Source: Gp1-AA122 sp036378535 (lineage in GTDB: Bacteria; Acidobacteriota; Terriglobia; Terriglobales; Acidobacteriaceae). From it: DNA of 64,000 bases. This document shows positions 8,100-16,983 of this stretch, in pieces; position 1 is the first letter of the stretch; every line of letters starts with the position of its first letter. Where the stretch lies: the NCBI GenBank assembly GCA_036378535.1, contig DASUWH010000031.1, positions 1 to 64,000 on the forward strand. Direction: 5' to 3'. The notes under the pieces are model-generated. The model was given only the letters and a program-made list of their open reading frames with translations, made no database searches and had not been told where the DNA came from. The translations under genes and the position numbers were made by a program.

Positions 8100-11000
8100 C
8101 TAGTTTGCCCGCAAGTCTCGTGCTCGCCGCGCGATCGAATTTACGATCTCATACAGGTCTGTACCGACAAGATCGGCATAGAGAACCATCAACCTAGCCA
8201 CGGCTTGGTTCTGACTCTTGGTATAAAGAGCCCGTCGGGGAGGCGGCATTTTTAGATCAAGCTTATGTGCTACCCACTGTCTGAATCGATACCACAACCC
8301 CTTGTTGTCCAGTGACAGATGCTCGGTCAACGGTGTCTCTTCTGGAACTGGAAAAAAGGCCGACAGGTCCATTCCGAGCACGCGCTCTAGTGCTCCTTTT
8401 GGAAAATAGTTCTCGATTCCGTAACGTTGCAGAACACAAAGGTCGATACCGCACCTCGCCAGCCGCCTTTGTTGGTCGCGGGCCATGTCGGTGAGCGGTC
8501 TCTTACGCTTGGTAAGCTTGCGTCCCTCGTCACCGTCCATAACCACAATCACCGCCTTTGAGACGAGCAAAAGAAGATTGGGGTCTTTTTGCCGCAGTCC
8601 CGACCATCCGCCAACATGGTCAAACATGATTTCAGGGACCTCCCCAACTTGTCCGATCAAGTGTTGAAAGACCGGGATATCGGTCGGCCCTTCGCACATT
8701 ACGAGTAAACGATTCAAGGAGGTCGCGCCCTTGAGCTTCTTGAGGACGTCGTCAAATGGTGTCTGCTGGCCCTCTTCAATCACGGCCGTTCGTTCCTGCT
8801 CAATCAACTGAGATTGCTGCCACCTCTGCCAAGTAGGTGGTGTGACGTTCATTTGTCGCCTGATGACTCTCACCAGTTCTCGTCGATTAATCTTTCCGAT
8901 CGTATTCGAGAGCAATTGTGTAACGCTGGACAGTTCGAGACGCAATGCTCGTTCGCGGAGCACTATCAGTCGCGGCAGCGCGAAGTCGGCGCGGATTTTC
9001 GCGATCCAATCTAGGGGAGTCTGGTTGGGCATCGGCACCTCCCCCTGACGTAGTGCTTGGTCATCGGCGAGCCGCGCCAAAGATCGTTCAATGGTAGGAC
9101 GATGTTGACGATCTAGGAGGGTTTCGAAGGCAGATGTTTTCAACTGATCACTTGCACCATCGCTCGAGATTCCGGCCACAAAATCATCGTCTGCCCCGTG
9201 TCGCGCAAGTAGATTCAATGCGCTGACCTGCGTGTAGCCCTTATCTGCACGATCAACAACGACAGTACGTAGCGCCGTAGCAATGCCGTCGGACCAGACC
9301 CCAGCGCTCTCAACAAATCTGATGAGTTCGGTCAGTGCCTGAGCTGACGAAGGTGCGTCGAGCAGACGTTCAAGCGTTACTCTCCCGGTATCGCTGAGCC
9401 CAAAACGGCGATAGTGATTCGCAACAACATTGCGATCCATCGACATTGCAGCAAAAACCATGGGTTCATCTGGCACGATGTGCAATTGATAGCGATCCAC
9501 AATTTCCAGCAGCAAGGGAAGTGCACTTGGCTGCCAAAGACTGTTATCTCTCCATTCGATCGATCTCTCTAAGTTCATTCGTCCCAACTGTCCAGAGATC
9601 TCACGAGCAAGCCACTCCCGATAGGCTGTGGGAAGCTCCGGCCAGTGTTCCTGACGCAATTCCGCGAAGTCCGAGAACGCCTCTGCCAGTGTCCGTCGAC
9701 CTAACAGCCGGTCCTGAAGAGCCGCGATGTTTCCCTTTCTCGTCCGCTCGGCTTCGGCCTGCTCCTCCCTGTATTGCTGGGCGGCCGCATCCTGCTGCCC
9801 GATAATGCCGTTTGAATGAGGCCGCAAAATCTCCCGTACCTCGCCATGCAGATAAGGCGCGAGTTGCTGAATCGTGCCGGACGCGTTGCCGATCATCCAC
9901 CTAGCAGTGGCAGGCTTCATGAGTTCGGCGAGAATTTGATCGACGTAGAACATGCGGCGCTGCCCCGCCTCGCCTCTCGCGATAATTCTTTCGAGATACA
10001 AGCGCGCCACCAATCCGTCATCGTCAGCCGCCTTCACAATCTGAAAAAGCTTCCAAAACGGGCCGGTGCGATCGGGATAAATCTGTTGAACCTCGATCAG
10101 ATCAAGTAGGTCAACAACCAGTTGAGCTATCTCGTCGTCCCAGTATTCGGGAATAAGCTTTAAGATCGGCTCAACATAGCCTTCGGCGCGTATGGCATTC
10201 AGATCGTTGGGGTGGTTGAAAAAATACTGAAGGACTTCGATTAAGGCCTGACGAGACTTGAGCTCGCGAAAACGGTAGTAGGTGGCGCTCAGGCCTGCAT
10301 TCGTCCGGAGAATGACAGGAAGGGTCCTCGCCAATTGAGCTTCATCTGTTAGGGCACCCAGCAAATCTACAATGTTGATGTGGAGGGGATCGTTAGGATC
10401 TGCCGCAAGTTCTAGCAATTGGGGGACTAAGTCGGGCCTGCCCGAATTGACTAGTGCCAGAACCGCGGCCATGCGTGCACCAGGACTCTTTGCGCGATCG
10501 GAGAGAATTTCCATCGCTTGATGCACAACTTCCACCTGTCCGCGCACTCCTAGGAGTACGAGAGCGTTGCCGAGCACTACGTCGTTCTTGGATGCGAGGT
10601 CCTTTTGCAGAACTGATTCGGTTATGGGAGTAATGAATTCTGATAACCGACGAACCTGAACGCGAGGATGGTCGGATACGAACTGGTTGTTCGCAGTAAT
10701 GTCTTTGAGGATTTGATTGACGACTGTGTCTTTTTCTAGATCGGAGAATGCAACGGGGGACGCCTGCAGAGTCCAAAACGGGTACTGGCGCACAAAGGCC
10801 CTTCTTATCGAAGAATTGAGTTCGACAAGGTAGCTGACCGCATTGCCCCAACTGTCGTTTGGGGTATTGGCGTCCAGGAACGCCAGTTCTTTTAGGCGAT
10901 CTAACTGAGCGTCTTCTAATGCTTCCGCAGCCAAATACTCGCCGTAAGATGCCAGCAGGAAGCTAAGGCCATTTCCTGTACGCTTGAGAATCGAACGATA

Positions 11001-11954
11001 GAGTTCGTTGAGCAATTCCCGTGATTCTTCCTCGGTAATTCGCATCGCTTCTCTGATCACGCGGAGGGCCTCTGCCTCGGTTAGTTCATTGCGTGAGTAA
11101 GTCTCCATAGCAACGCCGAGCATGCGGAGCGCACGGCGCTGACGATGGGCATTTACCTGGGGCCGACTCTGAATCAGGCGATCAATCATGTAACTGAGAT
11201 TGTCGGACCTAAGGTTGCTAAGCCGACCTGCGGCACGGAATCGTTCGACCATCACAGCCAAAACGAATGGATTTCTGACTTCTTCACTCGAACGGGCTGC
11301 GTGGATAACTTCTTTGAAGCGATCAGGATCAAGCCCAGCTCGGGCAACGTATTGCTCAATATCGTCCTCCGCTAATGGCAGAATGTGGAAAACTGCCGGG
11401 ATCGTGGGCAGCAAATCTCTGTTGGCGACGTAAAACGCTTGCCTGGCTGTGCAGAGGAAGTGCCCCTGTGGCTCACGAGCGATGAATTCGCGAAGCTCGG
11501 TACCGAGACGCTGCAACAACTCAGTCGGGATCTCGTCAATTCCGTCAAGCACATAGGTCCTCTTCAGGAGGACACCATCAACCGTAGCTGCCTTGTCCAG
11601 AACCTCCACGGGAGTGGTGATACGGAACAAGGTCTGCAAATCTCCCCGATACTGTTTTATTTCCGCGAAAACTGGTACGCTCTCCCCGGTCGCCACCAAG
11701 TGGTGCAAGGCGGCCAGGCTCACAACTGACTTTCCTCCACCAGGATCCGCCACGATCGCGATTGCAGGATGCGTCAGCAGTTCGTCTAGCCTCGGCTCTC
11801 GCTCGCGCAACATTCCATACGACCGGAAGTTCAGATCAGAAGACACACTGCCGGACTCCGGCAACGCAGTAAAGCGCCTAGGAATGTAGAGAGGATCGAG
11901 AGGATGGTCGCGCAACAATTGATCGAGATATTGCTGCAGTTCCGCCTGTGTCAT
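8100..11954 (-). CDS. NACHT NTPase with C-terminal OLD-like TOPRIM domain
   Basis: A 1284-aa protein. Residues ~60-230 form a STAND/NACHT NTPase: Walker A DPGGGKS (70-76), Walker B TYVLDGIDEIP (133-143) and the arginine-containing segment FLCTARQ. Residues ~250-1060 are Leu-rich helical, HEAT/armadillo-like repeats (for example ARMAAVLALVNSGRPDLV). The last 202 residues are a TOPRIM domain of the OLD-nuclease type: LLVMCEGPTD (catalytic Glu 1088), VIVVMDGDEGRK (DxD at 1140-1142) and RYGIENYFP, a hallmark of OLD-family TOPRIMs. Such architecture predicts a ligand-sensing NLR-like protein that oligomerises and releases a nuclease activity, an anti-phage abortive defence. This fits its place in a mobile island. 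Known prokaryotic NACHT/Avs proteins usually have the effector at the N-terminus, so this order is unusual. Nuclease activity is inferred. Confidence 0.88.
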   Translation of the reverse strand: MTQAELQQYLDQLLRDHPLDPLYIPRRFTALPESGSVSSDLNFRSYGMLREREPRLDELLTHPAIAIVADPGGGKSVVSLAALHHLVATGESVPVFAEIKQYRGDLQTLFRITTPVEVLDKAATVDGVLLKRTYVLDGIDEIPTELLQRLGTELREFIAREPQGHFLCTARQAFYVANRDLLPTIPAVFHILPLAEDDIEQYVARAGLDPDRFKEVIHAARSSEEVRNPFVLAVMVERFRAAGRLSNLRSDNLSYMIDRLIQSRPQVNAHRQRRALRMLGVAMETYSRNELTEAEALRVIREAMRITEEESRELLNELYRSILKRTGNGLSFLLASYGEYLAAEALEDAQLDRLKELAFLDANTPNDSWGNAVSYLVELNSSIRRAFVRQYPFWTLQASPVAFSDLEKDTVVNQILKDITANNQFVSDHPRVQVRRLSEFITPITESVLQKDLASKNDVVLGNALVLLGVRGQVEVVHQAMEILSDRAKSPGARMAAVLALVNSGRPDLVPQLLELAADPNDPLHINIVDLLGALTDEAQLARTLPVILRTNAGLSATYYRFRELKSRQALIEVLQYFFNHPNDLNAIRAEGYVEPILKLIPEYWDDEIAQLVVDLLDLIEVQQIYPDRTGPFWKLFQIVKAADDDGLVARLYLERIIARGEAGQRRMFYVDQILAELMKPATARWMIGNASGTIQQLAPYLHGEVREILRPHSNGIIGQQDAAAQQYREEQAEAERTRKGNIAALQDRLLGRRTLAEAFSDFAELRQEHWPELPTAYREWLAREISGQLGRMNLERSIEWRDNSLWQPSALPLLLEIVDRYQLHIVPDEPMVFAAMSMDRNVVANHYRRFGLSDTGRVTLERLLDAPSSAQALTELIRFVESAGVWSDGIATALRTVVVDRADKGYTQVSALNLLARHGADDDFVAGISSDGASDQLKTSAFETLLDRQHRPTIERSLARLADDQALRQGEVPMPNQTPLDWIAKIRADFALPRLIVLRERALRLELSSVTQLLSNTIGKINRRELVRVIRRQMNVTPPTWQRWQQSQLIEQERTAVIEEGQQTPFDDVLKKLKGATSLNRLLVMCEGPTDIPVFQHLIGQVGEVPEIMFDHVGGWSGLRQKDPNLLLLVSKAVIVVMDGDEGRKLTKRKRPLTDMARDQQRRLARCGIDLCVLQRYGIENYFPKGALERVLGMDLSAFFPVPEETPLTEHLSLDNKGLWYRFRQWVAHKLDLKMPPPRRALYTKSQNQAVARLMVLYADLVGTDLYEIVNSIARRARDLRAN

Positions 11955-12250
11955 CTATGAAGCGATGCCCGGAAGGAGTTCCCTTAGTTTTCACGATCCT
12001 AGAAGCTTTATTCTCTCACCTTCCACGTTGTACTTGTAGGCATTGCTGCCCTCTGCAGACGGCACATCGATTGGCTGACTGTCGGCAAGCCGTTGGCCGC
12101 TGACGTCGTTACGTTCCGGAAGCCGACCTAAGGGTAGCGATCGTGGTCAGTGAGTCCATTGGCGATTTATCGCGCGCCCGTGTAGGGGTTCAGAGAACAG
12201 GAAATGGAAATCTGGGCTTGCGAGAATACCAATTGACATTCAACGAAAAT

Positions 12251-12270
12251 CCACTACCATATGGTTGTGG
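12251..12270. promoter_or_regulatory. 20-bp palindrome at the arsR-like start (autoregulatory operator)
   Basis: CCACTACCAT followed by ATGGTTGTGG is a palindrome with one mismatched pair, centred on the first base of the ATG. A TTGACA box lies at 12233-12238, and the -10-like TACCAT (12255-12260) falls 16 bp later, inside the palindrome. Binding of the ArsR dimer here would block RNA polymerase, so negative autoregulation is likely. The spacing also implies a transcript with almost no 5' leader. Confidence 0.6.
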
Positions 12271-12617
12271 ATAGACTGGGTACAACATTTGCGGCTTTGT
12301 CGGATCCGACCCGGCGGGCAATGGTCGAGCGGATCTCCCGTGGGCCTGCCTCTGTGCACGGCTTGACGGAACCGTTTGCACTCTCGCAGCAGATGATTTC
12401 AAAACATATTGCCTACCTGGTGCGGGCGCGGATTGTGATCAAGACCAAGCGCGGACGAGAGAGTATTTGCACGCTTAGGCCAGAGGCTATAAAGACAGTC
12501 AGCGACTGGGCTATCAGCTATCGCCAATTCTGGGAAGAGAGTCTCGAAAAGCTGGATGCGGTTGTGACTCAAATGAAAAAAGCGGAGGTTCGACATGACA
12601 AAAAGCACGGTGAATGA
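12261..12617 (+). CDS. ArsR-family transcriptional regulator
   Basis: A 118-aa winged-helix repressor: AALSDPTRRAMVERI (helices 1-2), then a recognition region LSQQMISKHIAYLVRARIV and a beta-wing with KTKRGRES. No metal-binding Cys pair (ELCVCDL) is visible, so it belongs to the non-metal ArsR group commonly paired with SRPBCC proteins. Its 3' end overlaps the next gene by 23 nt. The start lies within a palindromic operator and close to a -10 box; the ATG at 12261 or a GTG two codons later could be used on a leaderless transcript. Confidence 0.9.
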   Translation: MVVDRLGTTFAALSDPTRRAMVERISRGPASVHGLTEPFALSQQMISKHIAYLVRARIVIKTKRGRESICTLRPEAIKTVSDWAISYRQFWEESLEKLDAVVTQMKKAEVRHDKKHGE

Positions 12618-13104
12618 GATCGAGCGGATGGTTGTCACAAGGGTTTTTGATGCTCCACGCGAATTGGTTTGGAAGGCGTGGACAGACCCGAAGTACGTGA
12701 TGCAGTGGTGGGGGCCGAAGGGCTTTTCTGCGCCCGTTTGCAAGATGGATTTTCGCGTTGGGGGGAAATTCCTCTGCTGCATGAGATCTCCAGATGGGCA
12801 GGAGTTCTGGAACGCGGTTGAATACTACGAGATTGTTCCGCACGAGAAGATCGTTTCCTTGATGTACTTTTCAGACTCGAAGGGAAACAAGATTGATCCT
12901 GCGCAGCTAGGAATAGAACATGAGGCCGTAGAGGGTGCGTACGACGTGACCATCTTTGAGGATCTAGGAAACGGCCAGACGAAACTCACCTTCATTGGAA
13001 ATGAACCCATGGAGAGCGCAAAAAATAGCGGTCAATTAGAGGGCTGGAACCAGATACTCGACAAACTTGCCGCAGTTGTTGCGGGGCTGACACAGGCGAA
13101 ATAA
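12595..13104 (+). CDS. SRPBCC (AHSA1-like) ligand-binding protein
   Basis: A 169-aa START/SRPBCC-fold protein. Diagnostic segments are VTRVFDAPRELVWKAWTDP, MQWWGPKGFSAPVCKMDFR and VGGKFLCCMRSPDG, with GNGQTKLTFIGNEPM and a C-terminal helix GWNQILDKLAAVV. These proteins bind hydrophobic ligands in a deep cavity. It is cotranscribed with the ArsR-type repressor upstream, an arrangement repeated at 40758-41692. The ligand cannot be told from sequence. Confidence 0.9.
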   Translation: MTKSTVNEIERMVVTRVFDAPRELVWKAWTDPKYVMQWWGPKGFSAPVCKMDFRVGGKFLCCMRSPDGQEFWNAVEYYEIVPHEKIVSLMYFSDSKGNKIDPAQLGIEHEAVEGAYDVTIFEDLGNGQTKLTFIGNEPMESAKNSGQLEGWNQILDKLAAVVAGLTQAK

Positions 13105-13164
13105 AAAGCTGAAGCTTTGATTATCGTCATGCGCGAGCAACTGAACGTAACTGAGAGGACGGGA

Positions 13165-14443
13165 ATGAAAAGGATGAAGGCGGTTCGAGGGGCGGTGCGG
13201 CGAGGCTTGCTCGCGGCAGCGGCGCTGGCGGGGATGGTGATCCTGACGCTGGCTGCGGGAAGCGGGACGAAGCCGGGGAACTCGATCGACTTGGTGCTGT
13301 GGGAGGCGGTGGAGCAAAAGAAGGCACCGGGGGTGGTGGCGATGGCGTCGCGGGGAGACGAAGTCATTTATCCAAGGGGCGTTCGGGAAGCGCGATAGCA
13401 CGAAAGATGTTCCGATGACGCTGGACTCGATTTTCCACATCGCTTCGATGACCAAGGCAGTGACGGCGGTGGCGGTGCTGCAACTCATTGAGAGCGGGCG
13501 GGTGAAGTTGGACGAGCCCACGGCGACCTATCTCCCGGAACTGGCGAAGGTGCAAGTGCTCGAGGAATTCGATCCGGCGACGAAAAAGGCGAGGCTGCGG
13601 CCACCGAAGACGCCGCCGACGGTGCGGCAATTGCTGACCCACACTTCGGGGTTTGGCTACGACTTTTTCGATGCGCGGCTGCACGAGTACGTCGAGGCGG
13701 GACTGGCTCCCGCGATTACGGGGGATAGCGACGCGTTTCTGAAGGCACCGCTCATGTTCGATCCGGGAACGCACTGGGAATATGGAATCAGCTACGACTG
13801 GCTGGGAGAACTGGTGGAACAGGTGAGCGGGGAGACGCTGGAGGAATATTTTCGGCGGCACATCTTCGAGCCGCTGGGGATGGCGGACACGTTCTTCAAC
13901 GTTCCGGCGGAAAAGCAGGTGCGGGTGGTGGCACTTCAACTGCGGCAGGTGGATGGGAGTTTTGTAGAACCGCCGCCGCAGCCGATGAAGCCGGTGAAGT
14001 TCTTCAGCGGCGGCGGCGGCCTCTACTCGACGGCGGGGGATTACTTGAAGTTCGAGCGGATGGTGCGGAACGGCGGGACGTTCGGCGGCAAGAGGATTCT
14101 GCGGACGGAGACAGTGGCGGAGATGAGTCATAACCAGATCGGCGAGATGAAGCTCGCGGAGTTGAGGAGCACGACTCCGCAGTTGATCAAGAATCCCGTT
14201 CGCTTGCCGGGTTCGCCCGACAAGTTTGGATGGGGATTCGGAATCAACAGCCGGGCGGTGGAAGGCGGGCGCGCAGCGGGGTCGCTGGCATGGGACGGCA
14301 TCTTCAATACGTTTTTCTGGATTGATGTTTCCGGGAAAACCTGCGGGGTGGTGCTGATGCAGACGATACCGTTCAGCGACGATGGGGCGCTAGCGGCGGA
14401 GGAGGAGTTCGAGCGGGCGCTCTACGCGAGCGCGGCGAGGTGA
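13165..14443 (+). pseudogene. Serine hydrolase (class C beta-lactamase fold), frameshifted
   Basis: A beta-lactamase-family hydrolase split by one frameshift. From ATG 13165 (SD GAGAGGAC region) the frame gives a hydrophobic signal-like segment (LLAAAALAGMVILTLA), then APGVVAMASRGDEVIY and ends at 13398. Reading one base later from about 13371 gives QGAFGKRDSTKDVPM, joining smoothly to the long frame that runs to 14443 with the catalytic SxxK (SMTK), then LLTHTSG and GWGFGINS. One extra base in TATCCAAGG explains the break. The catalytic Ser lies in the downstream part, so a truncated cytoplasmic form could be made from ATG 13415. Either a recent pseudogene or a sequencing error. Base composition is markedly GC-richer than its neighbours. 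Confidence 0.8.
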
Positions 14444-15159
14444 TGCTCCGAGCGATCCGTTCGGAAGGGCTTCACACCAGGATTCCAAATTCAATCCTTA
14501 TACCTCCACCCGTCCGCCGCAATCGCCAGCGGCTTCCTTCTAGTCTGCTCATCGAAAATGCCTCCGTAAAGCAGAGGCAGGCTATCTCGGAGATCCCGGC
14601 TAAGGACGGCAGCGCAGGCTTTAGTTGAAACCTGCTTCTCGTCACGGGCAAGCGACTTTGGCGGCTGTTGCCTTCAGGGCTTAGCACTCATCGAGTGCAA
14701 TTTGAAGCGTGATTCAGTAGATTAGTACCGATAGACGGGCTTCTAGGAAGTGAAAACAAAGCATTCCCAGTTCGCCCGCGAAACCATGTCCACGAACAAA
14801 CTAGTGTGCCAACTGTGTGCAGAATTCATACCCGCAACGCGGGCCCCTGAACAGAACCATCGACTGACTGTCGGTTAGCCGTGCCATGAGATATAAGACG
14901 TCATTCCGGGTTTTCTGTGCGCCATCTGTATGCGTGCGCCACACAAAACCCCCAAGTAGCATTTTCGCCCGTTTCCGAAAAGGACGTTGCCGCCACGCAG
15001 CAGCATTCTAAACCGCGAGGCAAGTGCCCTAGAATCGGCAAAACTCTAGTGGGGTCCGCCGCTTCCACGCGCAATGTGAGAAGCAGATTCCGCCGCCTGG
15101 CCTCGCTTTGCGTCTAGAGAACAACAATTAAGTGTTGATCCGCGTCCTAGCAAGTTCCG
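14444..15159. other. Spacer with no recognised gene
   Basis: Only short frames without domains or ribosome binding sites. The genes on either side converge on it (serine hydrolase plus strand, aminotransferase minus strand), so it should hold both transcript ends. No clear intrinsic terminator was found. Confidence 0.4.
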
Positions 15160-16284
15160 TCATGCTGTGACCATCTTCCCTGACCAGCTCTTTACGAATG
15201 CTCCGAAGCAGTCGAGCGCATTAGAGAAATTATCTCCGGCGGCCGCAAAGCCCAGACGGAAATGCGAGGGCGCATCGAAGCAATCACCGGGAGCCAGCAG
15301 GATTCCACGCTCGGTGGCGGCCTGGCAGAACGAGCGGTCGTTCTCTCCACTCACCAGCCAAGGGAACGCGGTCATGCCGCCTTGCGGCGGAATCCAGCCG
15401 AGTACGTCCCTATGGTCCGCCATGAAGCGCTCGAGGAGCTTGAGGTTTCGGGTGGCGACTTCCTGGGTCTTGCCGAGCACGACGTCACGTTTGCGGATCG
15501 CGATTTCGGAAAGAACTTCCCCAGTGGTGGTGTTCGAGATTGAGAAGTAGGCGCGCGCGGTCCAGTATTGCTGGCGGCGCTGCGCGTCGTGCTCAATGAT
15601 CCATCCCGTGCGTACGCCGGCAATCGAAAATGCTTTCGACAGGTCGGAGACTACGGTGGCGTGCGGCAGGCGCGCCGCCGATTTCGTTTGTTTTCCGTGG
15701 TTGATGGGATGGTAGACCTCGTCACTCACAAGCTGGATTCCGCGCTCGGCGGTGAAGTCGTGTAGTGCTTCCATTTCGGCGTCGCCGATGATCGCGCCTG
15801 TGGGGTTGTGCGGGCTGTTGACCAGAATGAGCTTGGTCTTCGAGTCAGCGAGCCCCTTGATCTCGTCGGGGTCAATGCGGAAGCCGTTCTCGCGGCGCAC
15901 GCGATAGAAGCGAGTTTCTAGGCCAAGAGATTCCGGGAGTGCGGAGAAGGTAGTGAATCCAGGCAGTGGGATAATTACGTTCGCGCCAGGCTCGGCAGCT
16001 AACCACATCAAGGCCACCAGTGCCTCGGAGGCGCCGGTCACTATTTGGACGGCCTCTACCGGGACACGCTGCATTTCAGCAATCGCCTCACGCAGACTGT
16101 CTGCCCCGGCGGGACGGCTGTAAACAAGGTTGTGATTCAGGAAGCGGTGGCGCATTTCGTCGTCGGCGAGTGCGAGGATGTCGTTTACGGTCCAAGTCGG
16201 TCCGGTGCTCGCGGCGAGGTTGAATTCTATGTCGTGTTCGTGCTGATCGAGCCAGGCATCGAGCAGGAACGGCTTGAGTTGCAT
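15160..16284 (-). CDS. PLP-dependent aminotransferase, class I/II
   Basis: A 374-aa fold-type I aminotransferase. Visible: VTGASEALVALMWLAAEPG (PLP phosphate region), NSPHNPTGAI with the Asn that hydrogen-bonds PLP, LVSDEVYHP with Asp and Tyr, and SDLSKAFSIAGVRTGW with the Schiff-base Lys. FRLGFAA near the C-terminus supplies the substrate-carboxylate Arg. It transfers amino groups between an amino acid and a 2-oxoacid, or performs a related PLP reaction; the substrate is not identifiable. It stands alone, and no biosynthetic partner is adjacent. ATG 16284 has a GAGGTG site about 7 nt upstream. Confidence 0.9.
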   Translation of the reverse strand: MQLKPFLLDAWLDQHEHDIEFNLAASTGPTWTVNDILALADDEMRHRFLNHNLVYSRPAGADSLREAIAEMQRVPVEAVQIVTGASEALVALMWLAAEPGANVIIPLPGFTTFSALPESLGLETRFYRVRRENGFRIDPDEIKGLADSKTKLILVNSPHNPTGAIIGDAEMEALHDFTAERGIQLVSDEVYHPINHGKQTKSAARLPHATVVSDLSKAFSIAGVRTGWIIEHDAQRRQQYWTARAYFSISNTTTGEVLSEIAIRKRDVVLGKTQEVATRNLKLLERFMADHRDVLGWIPPQGGMTAFPWLVSGENDRSFCQAATERGILLAPGDCFDAPSHFRLGFAAAGDNFSNALDCFGAFVKSWSGKMVTA

Positions 16285-16622
16285 GCGAGCACCTCGAAGG
16301 AGAAGTTAGTTCCCTGTTACTGATTCTGCGAGTCGGCATACGGATGATGTTTTAGTTTGCGAGCGATGAGAATCCAGCGGCTAAACAGCCCGCGTTTATC
16401 GGTATTAAGCGCAAACGAATCAGCTAACTTCCGAATTGCCCGTCATCCGGAAGCCATCACAGGAAAAATCAAAATTCGTCGACGGCTGCGCGCAGGAATG
16501 AAGATCGATTTTGCAGCCTCCTGTGCCCAACATTGTGGTGATTCCCAGCAGCGCTGTGGCGAACACGATGCGCATGGCTGACCCCTTCCGCTCTGTGCTT
16601 TTGCTGATTTACCTTTCTTTCA
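16285..16622. other. Spacer with TTGCCCGTCAT repeat copy
   Basis: No gene seen. One copy of a dispersed intergenic motif, CTTCCGAATTGCCCGTCATC, begins at 16428; related copies lie at 20643, 23510 and 26448. It should include the aminotransferase promoter on the minus strand. Confidence 0.5.
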
Positions 16623-16970
16623 CTAGGATTTGACATCGACGGCATCCGTGTCGCCTGGCTCGTCACCAGCCTGCCAGCGATCGTGTTGCAGGGCATAAAC
16701 ACGGCTCACTCGGATCAGGCTCTCCAAGAAGTTGCCGTCGGTCTGTACCGGTACCCGTGCATCGCCGGTCACAACTGCAGTTTGGCCATAGAGTCGGACG
16801 CGTGTGTTGTCATAGTCCAGCCTCGTATAACTAACGCGGCCTGACCGGAATAGCGCGAGCGTCGAGGCCTTGTCGTCCGCAGTGCCGTCGCCCCAGAAGA
16901 TCGTCACATCATCTGCGAGCAGCGAATCGAGCACGCTGAGGTGCAGCATCCCCAACCGGCGCGCTTCCAA
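16623..16970 (-). pseudogene. NTF2-like / DUF4440 protein, N-terminally truncated
   Basis: Up to 115 aa of an NTF2-like fold: LDSLLADDVTIFWGDGTAD, RVSYTRLDYDNTRVRLYG, QTAVVTGDARVP and RVSRVYALQHDRWQ follow the usual helix then curved-sheet order of DUF4440/SnoaL-like proteins. The first helix, which should precede LDSLLADD by about 20 residues, is incomplete: the frame opens only after a TAG near 16998, and the first usable start is TTG at 16970. The frame begins right at the end of the cytochrome-porin gene. Either a small gene with a TTG start or a fragment fused to the upstream transcript. Confidence 0.55.
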
Positions 16971-16983
16971 GCCTTGCCCCTCG

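Noticed and set aside
13364..14131. 255-aa minus-strand frame rich in His/Arg
   Set aside because: Shadow of the GC-rich serine hydrolase; biased composition and no domain.
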